DNA of 11,763 nt, taken from Candidatus Heimdallarchaeota archaeon. Lineage in GTDB: Archaea > Asgardarchaeota > Heimdallarchaeia > Heimdallarchaeales > Kariarchaeaceae. The notes beneath the pieces were generated by a model that worked only from the letters and a program-made list of their open reading frames with translations, was not told the DNA's origin and did no database searches. The stretch is taken from assembly GCA_027016475.1 (NCBI GenBank), contig JALUTL010000225.1, positions 1 through 11,763 on the forward strand, in the 5' to 3' direction. Positions 6,944-11,763 of the stretch are shown one piece after another (the stretch's first letter is position 1; every line of letters starts with the position of its first letter). The position numbers and the translations under genes are program-made.

Positions 6944-8413
6944 ATGGAAAATAATGAGCTCCAAACACCAGAAGCAATTACGGTGGACAAGTTTGAGAAT
7001 TTCTCCAAATGGTACAATGATATTCTTGTGATTTCCCAAATTTTGGACAGAAGATACGACCTTAAGGCGATGTTCGTCTGGTTGCCGTACGGTCTCAAAG
7101 CGATGAGAAAAATCAAGGAAGTATGGGACGAGCTGTTTGAAGAGGCAGGTATTGGCGAGACTTACTTCCCTCTGCTTGTTCCAAAACATTATGCAGAAAT
7201 GAATGATCAATGGTATGAAGGTTTCAAGAATGAGGCGTTTTGGGCACAGGGCGGAATTGATGTCGACCGAAATGAGAAGTATATGCTTCGTCCCACAGGA
7301 GAACCGGCTATCTATCCCATGTTCAGCAAATGGGTCAAGACCGCCAAGGATCTTCCAATTCGCATATATGAGACCGTGTCTTCATTCAGATATGAAAGCA
7401 AGCAGACCAGCAATCTTATCCGAGATAGGGAAATTACCTTCTGGTATGAGATTCACACTGCACATGCAACCAAAGAGGAATCAGATGAAGAACTGGAACT
7501 GCACTTCAAGATCAACAATGAGATTTGGCATGACTATCTTGCCATACCTGCAATTCCTGTTGAAAAACCAAAGTGGGAATGTTTCCCCGGTGCAGTTGGT
7601 GCCCGTGAGTACTATACAATCATGCCGAATGGCAGAGTTTTGGAGAACGGATCAATTAATCATCTGGGACAGGCATACGCAAAGAAATTCAACATCAAAT
7701 ACATTGATGAGAATGAAGGAAAAGAAAAATACGCATGGCAAATCTGTACAGGAAATGGTGGCAGGTATCTAGCAGCTGTCATCGCTACACATGGTGATGA
7801 GCATGGGCTGGTGTTTCCACCGAGAGTTGCGCCAATACCTGTGACTATCATTCCAATTTTTGATACACGAGATGAAACAACCAAACCCAAAATATTGGGA
7901 ATGGCACAAGATCTGTCTGAAACCCTGAAATCCATCGGCATCAAGACAAAGATCGATGACCGTACCATATCTCCAGGACAGAAATTCTATGATGCTGAAA
8001 TCAAAGGTATTCCATTAAGGGTTGAAATCGGACCAAAGGAATTTGCAAACAAAGAGGTCACCCTTTTCCGTAGAGACACATTCAAACGGAAGAAGATTAA
8101 GCTAGACGATTTCACAAAAGAAGTAATAGATACATTGAATGACATTCAAAGGAATCTTTTGGAAAAGGCAAAAAGATTCTATGAGGAAAGACAACAGGTT
8201 TTCACTGATTTGGAGAAAGCAGTAGATTGGATCAACCAAGGTGGTGTGGCAATTGTCAATTATTGCGAAAACCAAGATTGTTGGACTGCTTTGGCGGATA
8301 AGGGCGAAGGGTTCGAACTTGTTGGCACATTGGTTGCTGATTTTGAAGAAGGGCCTTGTATAATTTGCGGGACATCTACCACAAAGCGAGGACTCTTTGG
8401 ACACTCTTATTAA
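6944..8413 (+). CDS. proS: Prolyl-tRNA synthetase, archaeal/eukaryotic type
   Basis: This class IIa enzyme charges tRNA-Pro. It has 489 residues, typical of the archaeal/eukaryotic form, which lacks the bacterial editing insertion. The catalytic core shows Leu-Arg-Pro-Thr-Gly-Glu at 115-120, the motif 2 segment Phe-Arg-Tyr-Glu at 148-151 followed by an Arg-x-Arg-Glu loop (160-163), the His-Thr-Ala-His-Ala-Thr-Lys-Glu stretch at 171-178, and a motif 3 region with Arg274 and His-Gly-Asp-Glu at 283-286. The anticodon-binding domain runs from about 298 to 395. The C-terminal extension has a zinc-site-like set of Cys441, Cys446, Cys472 and Cys475 and ends in the usual Tyr. Two blocks differ from the common consensus: Gly replaces Ser in RPTSE, and Gly-Asn-Gly-Gly-Arg occupies the motif 3 strand. 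It converges on rpsI across a 65-base gap. Confidence 0.93.
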   Translation: MENNELQTPEAITVDKFENFSKWYNDILVISQILDRRYDLKAMFVWLPYGLKAMRKIKEVWDELFEEAGIGETYFPLLVPKHYAEMNDQWYEGFKNEAFWAQGGIDVDRNEKYMLRPTGEPAIYPMFSKWVKTAKDLPIRIYETVSSFRYESKQTSNLIRDREITFWYEIHTAHATKEESDEELELHFKINNEIWHDYLAIPAIPVEKPKWECFPGAVGAREYYTIMPNGRVLENGSINHLGQAYAKKFNIKYIDENEGKEKYAWQICTGNGGRYLAAVIATHGDEHGLVFPPRVAPIPVTIIPIFDTRDETTKPKILGMAQDLSETLKSIGIKTKIDDRTISPGQKFYDAEIKGIPLRVEIGPKEFANKEVTLFRRDTFKRKKIKLDDFTKEVIDTLNDIQRNLLEKAKRFYEERQQVFTDLEKAVDWINQGGVAIVNYCENQDCWTALADKGEGFELVGTLVADFEEGPCIICGTSTTKRGLFGHSY

Positions 8414-8478
8414 GATTGGATATACTTTTGCCAAAAATATGTATTGCAGAAAAAACTTGCAGAAATACGTGAATTTGA
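8414..8478. other. Convergent spacer between proS and rpsI
   Basis: This 65-base spacer separates two convergent genes. Read on the minus strand, downstream of rpsI, it has two U-rich runs (about 8425-8441 and 8448-8456) that could act as archaeal intrinsic terminators. The plus-strand signal after proS is only CTTTTG. There is no clear hairpin. Confidence 0.3.
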
Positions 8479-8913
8479 TTAACGATATGATTTCTGGAAT
8501 CTTGCCCTTGCGCCTCTTCCGCCGGCTTTCTTTGGTTCAGTTCTTCTGATGTCTCCAGCCAGCCAAGTTCTGTCATAGTCATTGTAAAGTGATGTGACTT
8601 CAGCACTTCCATAATATTTGTTTAATGCCCTTGCTAAGGCAATTCTGACAGCGCTTGCCTGACCCATCCATCCGCCGCCATGTACTTTGATTTTGATGTT
8701 CAAATTGTTCTTGTATATGTCTCCCAATAAAGTAATTGGCTCAAGCATTGTTCGTCGAGCGTATTCATTGGTGATCGCATCCACATGCAAACCGTTTACC
8801 CGTATGGCTGGGTTTGTGTCTGATTCCATTAACCTCACTCTGGCAACGGCAGTTCTTCTCTTTCCTGATTCCAGAATGATGTCTTTTGCTTCCTTACTCT
8901 TTTTCTTTGCCAC
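8479..8913 (-). CDS. rpsI: 30S ribosomal protein uS9 (S9p)
   Basis: uS9 is a small-subunit protein of the head; its C-terminal tail reaches the P-site tRNA. The 144-residue product has the family core: a Gly-Lys-Arg-Arg-Thr-Ala-Val-Ala-Arg strand near 17-25, the His-Gly-Gly-Gly turn near 79-82, the Gln-Ala-Ser-Ala-Val-Arg helix start, and the basic Gly-Ala-Arg-Ala-Arg-Phe-Gln-Lys-Ser-Tyr-Arg tail. The start codon is GTG at 8913, four bases after GAGGTGA (8918-8924, minus strand), a near-perfect ribosome binding site that contains the uL13 stop. This fixes the start and implies translational coupling. It is the last gene of the eL18-uL13-uS9 operon. The usual archaeal followers rpoN and rpoK are absent here. 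Confidence 0.96.
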   Translation of the reverse strand: MAKKKSKEAKDIILESGKRRTAVARVRLMESDTNPAIRVNGLHVDAITNEYARRTMLEPITLLGDIYKNNLNIKIKVHGGGWMGQASAVRIALARALNKYYGSAEVTSLYNDYDRTWLAGDIRRTEPKKAGGRGARARFQKSYR

Positions 8914-8917
8914 TCAA

Positions 8918-9361
8918 TCACCTCTCCATGTGGGTCCAACCGATCTGCCTTCCAATTTCCTCCAATGTCATGAACCTAGAGGCTGATGATCGGATCTTTG
9001 CACTTTCGATAGTCATGAATTCCTTACCTTCCAGCTCTTCGGGGACTCCGATGAATGCAGATAATCTTCGGAATGCTTCTCTTCCACTTGTTTTCTTGTA
9101 TGGAAGCATTCCTCGGACGGTTCGGCGGATAATCCTGTCAGGAAATCGTGGAAAGAACGGACCCCTTCTGGGATTTGTCAATGTTCTTCTTCTTCTGAGA
9201 GAAAGATATTTGTCCATGATGAATCTTTTGTTGCCAGTGACAACTGCCTTCTCAGAGTTAACTACTACAACTTCTTTTCCGCTCATGATGAGGGGAACAA
9301 TTGATGAGCTCAATCTGCCGAGAACCAAGCCACTTGCATCTATGTATACTTTTTGTGCCAT
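8918..9361 (-). CDS. rplM: 50S ribosomal protein uL13 (L13p)
   Basis: uL13 is an early-assembling large-subunit protein. The 147-residue product begins Met-Ala-Gln-Lys-Val-Tyr-Ile-Asp-Ala and continues with the family's Gly-Leu-Val-Leu-Gly-Arg-Leu strand, a Val-Val-Val-Val-Asn core strand, the Arg-Gly-Pro segment and the Arg-Arg-Thr-Val-Arg-Gly-Met-Leu-Pro-Tyr-Lys block typical of archaeal and eukaryotic uL13. The frame is open to ATG 9379, but ATG 9361 is preferred: TGAGGT (9369-9374, minus strand) sits seven bases upstream and includes the eL18 stop codon. Its own stop lies inside the uS9 ribosome binding site, so the three genes appear translationally coupled. Confidence 0.96.
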   Translation of the reverse strand: MAQKVYIDASGLVLGRLSSSIVPLIMSGKEVVVVNSEKAVVTGNKRFIMDKYLSLRRRRTLTNPRRGPFFPRFPDRIIRRTVRGMLPYKKTSGREAFRRLSAFIGVPEELEGKEFMTIESAKIRSSASRFMTLEEIGRQIGWTHMER

Positions 9362-9371
9362 TTTCAATACC

Positions 9372-9731
9372 TCACGCAATAATCCTCACTTTGGAGCCCT
9401 TCGGGTTCTCCTTCACCAAATCCATGATTTTCATGACCTTGCCGTTTGCCGCCTTTATCTTTTCCTGAGCAGATTTGCTGAATGCAACGGCAGCAATTGT
9501 TATTGGCCGATCCAAATCACCCGATCCAAGCACTTTGCCAGGAACAACGACGGCTTCGCCTTCCTTGGTATATCTGCTGATTTTACTCAAGTTGACAACG
9601 ACTTTTCGACGTCGTGGCCTTTGAAGTTTCTTTGAAACTGTTCTCCAGATTGGAGCCTCATTTTTGTTCGAAGCGACTTTCAACGCCTTGATAAGGCTCG
9701 CAACAACTGGATTTTCCGGTAAACGATCCAT
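9372..9731 (-). CDS. rpl18e: 50S ribosomal protein eL18 (L18e)
   Basis: eL18 is a large-subunit protein found in archaea and eukaryotes but not bacteria. Its 119 residues match the archaeal length. Recognisable blocks are the N-terminal Asn-Pro-Val-Val-Ala-Ser-Leu-Ile helix, the Trp-Arg-Thr-Val-Ser-Lys-Lys-Leu segment, the Arg-Pro-Arg-Arg-Arg basic patch followed by a Val-Asn-Leu-Ser-Lys-Ile strand, and the Val-Val-Pro-Gly-Lys-Val-Leu-Gly-Ser-Gly loop. It is the first gene of the operon. The ATG at 9731 has only a weak purine-rich upstream sequence (GGATGTGAG, minus strand, 9739-9747). A TTTATATA element at 9788-9795 on the minus strand would start transcription near 9768, giving a leader of about 37 bases. 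In many archaea rpoD is directly upstream on the same strand; here it is divergent. Confidence 0.96.
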   Translation of the reverse strand: MDRLPENPVVASLIKALKVASNKNEAPIWRTVSKKLQRPRRRKVVVNLSKISRYTKEGEAVVVPGKVLGSGDLDRPITIAAVAFSKSAQEKIKAANGKVMKIMDLVKENPKGSKVRIIA

Positions 9732-9785
9732 TTGTTACTCACATCCTGAAGCTTATTTGCTTCCTTGACCGCTATATTGATTTGG

Positions 9786-9796
9786 AATATATAAAT
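9786..9796. promoter_or_regulatory. TATA element for the eL18 operon, possibly shared with rpoD
   Basis: The minus strand reads TTTATATA exactly (9795 down to 9788), placed about 60 bases before the eL18 start. Because the box is nearly symmetric it also reads TATATAAA on the plus strand, toward rpoD, and would give rpoD a leader of roughly 75 bases. A closer TTTAAAT at 9853-9859 is the alternative rpoD promoter. Confidence 0.55.
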
Positions 9797-9852
9797 CCCA
9801 TTTTAGTTTGCAAAACTTCTCCTTGTTTCTGGCTGTTCCTAATCGACACTTC

Positions 9853-9859
9853 TTTAAAT
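9853..9859 (+). promoter_or_regulatory. Candidate rpoD TATA element
   Basis: TTTAAAT lies about 25 bases upstream of position 9880, just before the AAGGTGA ribosome binding site. A transcript starting there would carry a leader of about 12 bases with the binding site intact. Confidence 0.4.
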
Positions 9860-9880
9860 GAGGGACAACCATTAGACATA

Positions 9881-9887
9881 AAGGTGA
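9881..9887 (+). promoter_or_regulatory. Ribosome binding site that sets the rpoD TTG start
   Basis: AAGGTGA matches the archaeal anti-Shine-Dalgarno and sits five bases before TTG 9893. The region has no in-frame ATG. From this TTG the protein starts Met-Ile-Glu-Ile-Glu, as other RpoD proteins do. The GTG at 9884 lies inside the binding site and is therefore a poor start. Confidence 0.65.
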
Positions 9888-9892
9888 ACCCA

Positions 9893-10717
9893 TTGATCGA
9901 GATTGAACCAATTGAGGTCGAAGATAGAGATTCCCTCAAATTCATTGCTAAAAACATTACACCTGCTTTCCTGAACTCAATTCGACGGATTATTCTTATG
10001 GATGTCCCTACAATTGCAATTGAGGATGTTATTGTCATTGAAAACACAACTGCGATTTTTGATGAATATATTGCTCATCGGTTGGGGCTTATCCCATTGA
10101 ACAGTGAAATTGATGATCTGTCCATGATTGATGAGTGCCCCTCATGTGAAGGACAGGGTTGCAACATGTGCACAGTCGCCCTGACCTTGACTCAAGAAAC
10201 TGATCTCAATACAGAAAAAATGGTGTATTCCAGAGATTTGGATCCGCTTGATCACCGAATCTATCCTATTCAGGATGAAATCCCTATAATGAAAATGGGC
10301 AGGGATCAACGGCTGATATTGGAGGCAATCGCACGGTTTGGCACTGGGCGGGAACACGCAAAATGGCAGCCTGTAGGAACAATACTTTATCGCTTTATGC
10401 CGAAAATAAAAATTCAGCCAAAAGCCAAATTCAATAAGGCAGTGCTAGAAAGCTGCCCGAAAAAAAACTTCAAGGTTGTGGGTGATAAGGTGGAAGTGAA
10501 TGAGATCCTGAACGGGATTTGCAGAGATTGCATCAAGGATGGATTTGAAGAAAACAGCATCACCGTGGAATATGACCCTACAACCATTATTTTTGAATTG
10601 GAAAGCACAGGTGCCCTCATTCCAGAAAACATAGTCCTTAAGGCAAGTGAAATTTTTGACAAGAAGATTGATTCTTTCGTGGAAACTTTTCAGGAAGTAA
10701 TATACAAAGAAGACTAA
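9893..10717 (+). CDS. rpoD: DNA-directed RNA polymerase subunit D
   Basis: RpoD is the archaeal counterpart of bacterial alpha and eukaryotic Rpb3. It pairs with RpoL and nucleates polymerase assembly. The 274-residue product shows the alpha-motif region Pro-Ala-Phe-x-Asn-Ser-Ile-Arg-Arg at 24-32 and Ala-His-Arg-Leu-Gly-Leu-Ile-Pro at 61-68. A four-Cys insertion follows (Cys82, 85, 90, 93), then the Val-Tyr-Ser-Arg-Asp-Leu strand. A ferredoxin-like domain occupies about 165-225, but keeps only Cys188, Cys210 and Cys213. The second dimerisation part resumes at about 220-274. The frame stays open upstream to 9782, but no ATG occurs and TTG 9893 has the best ribosome binding site. The stop TAA overlaps the stop of the convergent membrane gene. 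It diverges from the eL18 operon instead of leading it. Confidence 0.95.
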   Translation: MIEIEPIEVEDRDSLKFIAKNITPAFLNSIRRIILMDVPTIAIEDVIVIENTTAIFDEYIAHRLGLIPLNSEIDDLSMIDECPSCEGQGCNMCTVALTLTQETDLNTEKMVYSRDLDPLDHRIYPIQDEIPIMKMGRDQRLILEAIARFGTGREHAKWQPVGTILYRFMPKIKIQPKAKFNKAVLESCPKKNFKVVGDKVEVNEILNGICRDCIKDGFEENSITVEYDPTTIIFELESTGALIPENIVLKASEIFDKKIDSFVETFQEVIYKED

Positions 10718-10974
10718 AACTCGATCATTCCTTCTTCTACAGTGTCTGAAAGGAATTTGAAGAATGGTATCCCTACAAGTAATGCCAATGCTACAAATGT
10801 CGCGGCAAACAAAGTAATTGCAGTCGGGTGAATTGAACCGTATCCATTCGAGTCAAATTCACTCAAAAGAAATGCAAACGCGTAAGCAAGGAGCCATCCT
10901 GCTACATATGCGCCGATAATTGAGAATATTGCGAAGAGTATCCCGTTTTTTATTGCTGTTGAAAATGGTGCCAT
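10714..10974 (-). CDS. Small membrane protein of unknown function
   Basis: This 86-residue protein has two clear hydrophobic segments, about 10-37 and 51-74, joined by a polar loop containing Asp-Ser-Asn-Gly-Tyr-Gly-Ser-Ile-His-Pro. The C-terminus is acidic and probably cytoplasmic. Gly and Ala in the first helix (Gly21, Ala22, Gly26) could favour helix packing. I recognise no family. The gene has good expression signals: GGAGAG (minus strand, 10981-10986) six bases before the ATG, and TTATATA (10 minus-strand bases beyond a possible BRE) at 11018-11024, about 45 bases upstream. These signals and the tight convergent overlap with rpoD make it more likely to be real than most small frames. Confidence 0.75.
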   Translation of the reverse strand: MAPFSTAIKNGILFAIFSIIGAYVAGWLLAYAFAFLLSEFDSNGYGSIHPTAITLFAATFVALALLVGIPFFKFLSDTVEEGMIEF

Positions 10975-11017
10975 AAGTATCTCTCCTTATTTCAGTACTT
11001 TAGGAACGTTTTCAGCC

Positions 11018-11024
11018 TATATAA
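11018..11024 (-). promoter_or_regulatory. TATA element of the small membrane protein
   Basis: The minus strand reads AAAAAGGTTATATAGG. The A-rich AAAAAGG stretch just upstream of the TATA core could be a BRE. Transcription would start near 10997, leaving a leader of about 20 bases that includes the GGAGAG ribosome binding site. Confidence 0.55.
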
Positions 11025-11172
11025 CCTTTTTCTAATTCATTTCGTCTGTACAAAAAATCCAGTTAGGAAAAATGTCACTTGTCAGTATGGTTGGTGTTGT
11101 TTTACAGGATGCACATTGTTAAATGACTAAAATGGCAAAATGAGTAACTGGTTCCTGAACCACAGAAAATTG

Positions 11173-11180
11173 TTTTTAAA
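11173..11180 (+). promoter_or_regulatory. TATA element of the eL38-like gene
   Basis: TTTTTAAA lies 21-28 bases before the ATG at 11201, the spacing expected for a leaderless archaeal message. No ribosome binding site precedes the ATG. Confidence 0.5.
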
Positions 11181-11200
11181 TTGCCAGTTCAATTTGACGT

Positions 11201-11419
11201 ATGCCAAAACAGATTGCTCCTGAAGAAGTGACCGATGAGCTTCTGAATAGAACCTCTAAAATTATTGCAGTCAGGTCTGGAAACAAAATCAAATATAAAC
11301 TAAGAACTCCCCGAACACTTTATACAGTAGTCTATGAAGAAGGACAGGACGCTGATCTTTTGGATAAGGCGGGGAGGCTAAGTATCCCCGTGGAGGCAAT
11401 TGCAATCCGAGGTTCATAG
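11201..11419 (+). CDS. rpl38e: Ribosomal protein eL38-like
   Basis: This 72-residue protein resembles eL38 (L38e), a small large-subunit protein of eukaryotes that is also known from some Thermoproteota and Asgard archaea. It begins Met-Pro-Lys-Gln-Ile, like the eukaryotic Met-Pro-Arg-Lys-Ile start. The basic strand Lys-Ile-Lys-Tyr-Lys-Leu-Arg is followed by the hallmark Arg-Thr-Leu-Tyr-Thr-Val-Val (eukaryotic form Arg-Tyr-Leu-Tyr-Thr-Leu-Val). An acidic helix with Asp-Ala-Asp-Leu-Leu-Asp-Lys-Ala and a short C-terminal strand complete the fold. Length fits the family's roughly 70 residues. It stands alone under its own TATA element, not in a ribosomal operon. The call rests on remembered family pattern, without an alignment. 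Confidence 0.82.
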   Translation: MPKQIAPEEVTDELLNRTSKIIAVRSGNKIKYKLRTPRTLYTVVYEEGQDADLLDKAGRLSIPVEAIAIRGS

Positions 11420-11475
11420 GAATCGCCCATAATTCCATAAAATGTTGTATGGAAAATGAAAAAATATTGATGAAT

Positions 11476-11484
11476 GTATAAATA
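11476..11484 (+). promoter_or_regulatory. TATA element of the Roadblock/LC7 gene
   Basis: GTATAAATA begins 37 bases before the ATG at 11513, so the leader would be about 10 bases with no recognisable ribosome binding site. Confidence 0.45.
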
Positions 11485-11512
11485 CTAAAATAAGAAAACA
11501 TTCCTGAAGAAT

Positions 11513-11763
11513 ATGAGCATGCTGTCGCAAGGGAACTTTTCACAAATCCTCAATTCACTTATGAGCCACAAAGGAGTATATGCAGTCGTTATAGCAAGTA
11601 CAGAAGGATTTCCTCTGACATATCGGTCAAGAGACGGAAACTTCACCGCTGACGACGCGGAAAAAACTGCTGCATTGTTTTCAGCATTGGTCGGTCGAGC
11701 CCAAAGCAGTGTCAGGCAAATCGGAAGGGGCGATGTAAACTTTTTCACCATCGATATCACAAC
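11513..11763 (+). CDS. Roadblock/LC7 domain protein, 3' end beyond window
   Basis: Only the first 83 codons are present; the frame is open at the window edge. Roadblock/LC7 proteins are small alpha/beta dimers that act as scaffolds or regulators of small GTPases and motors. The visible part fits the fold. A first helix (about 5-18) is followed by Gly-Val-Tyr-Ala-Val-Val-Ile-Ala-Ser-Thr-Glu-Gly, the family's typical strand and turn, then Phe-Pro-Leu-Thr-Tyr. A second helix with Glu-Lys-Thr-Ala-Ala-Leu-Phe-Ser-Ala-Leu-Val comes next, and then a strand ending at the edge. The internal Ser-Met at residues 2-3 offers a second ATG at 11519. No GTPase gene is visible in the window, so the partner is unknown. 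Such proteins are common in archaea and notably abundant in Asgard genomes. Confidence 0.8.
   Translation, partial: MSMLSQGNFSQILNSLMSHKGVYAVVIASTEGFPLTYRSRDGNFTADDAEKTAALFSALVGRAQSSVRQIGRGDVNFFTIDIT

Noticed and set aside
8308..8318. GGTTCGAAC resembling a tRNA T-loop
   Set aside because: It is inside the ProRS C-terminal domain, with no cloverleaf around it.
8886..9635. 249-codon plus-strand open frame across uL13 and eL18
   Set aside because: It is an antisense shadow of two certain ribosomal protein genes. Its length reflects their codon use, not coding on this strand.

Overview
The window is archaeal chromosome. Its core genes are archaeal or eukaryote-type: RNA polymerase subunit D, ribosomal proteins eL18, uL13 and uS9, an eL38-like protein, archaeal/eukaryotic-type prolyl-tRNA synthetase and RNA 3'-phosphate cyclase. 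TATA elements about 25 bases upstream of nearly leaderless starts alternate with strong GGTGA-type ribosome binding sites inside operons. An eL38 homologue together with a Roadblock/LC7 protein suggests an Asgard archaeon (possibly Heimdallarchaeia-like) or, less likely, a Thermoproteota relative. This placement is inference, because no rRNA gene or definitive marker is present.

Layout. Bases 1-630 hold no convincing gene. A DinB/YfiT-like four-helix protein (631-1152, +) converges on a LysE-family exporter (about 1149-1814, -), with overlapping stop codons. A near-palindromic TATA element at 1918-1925 separates the exporter from a 559-residue helical protein of unknown function (1984-3663, +). 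Next come a 683-residue membrane cytochrome b/iron-sulfur oxidoreductase of the HdrD/DUF224, EMO/FadF-like type (3761-5812, +), RtcA (5860-6888, +) and ProRS (6944-8413, +).

From 8479 to 9731 a minus-strand operon reads eL18, uL13, uS9, with stop codons embedded in the next gene's ribosome binding site. It diverges from rpoD (9893-10717, +), whose best start is TTG. RpoD converges, again with overlapping stops, on a small two-helix membrane protein (10714-10974, -). The right end carries the eL38-like gene (11201-11419, +) and the first 83 codons of a Roadblock/LC7 protein that runs off the window.

Most of the window is information processing: transcription, ribosome assembly, tRNA charging and RNA end processing. 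The membrane oxidoreductase is the only clear energy-metabolism gene and would feed electrons from a soluble donor, perhaps an electron-transfer flavoprotein, to membrane quinone. The most unusual points are the rearranged rpoD/eL18 cluster, the loss of cysteines from the RpoD ferredoxin-like domain, the eL38 homologue and the large orphan helical protein. I found no CRISPR array, transposon, defence island or clearly new system.
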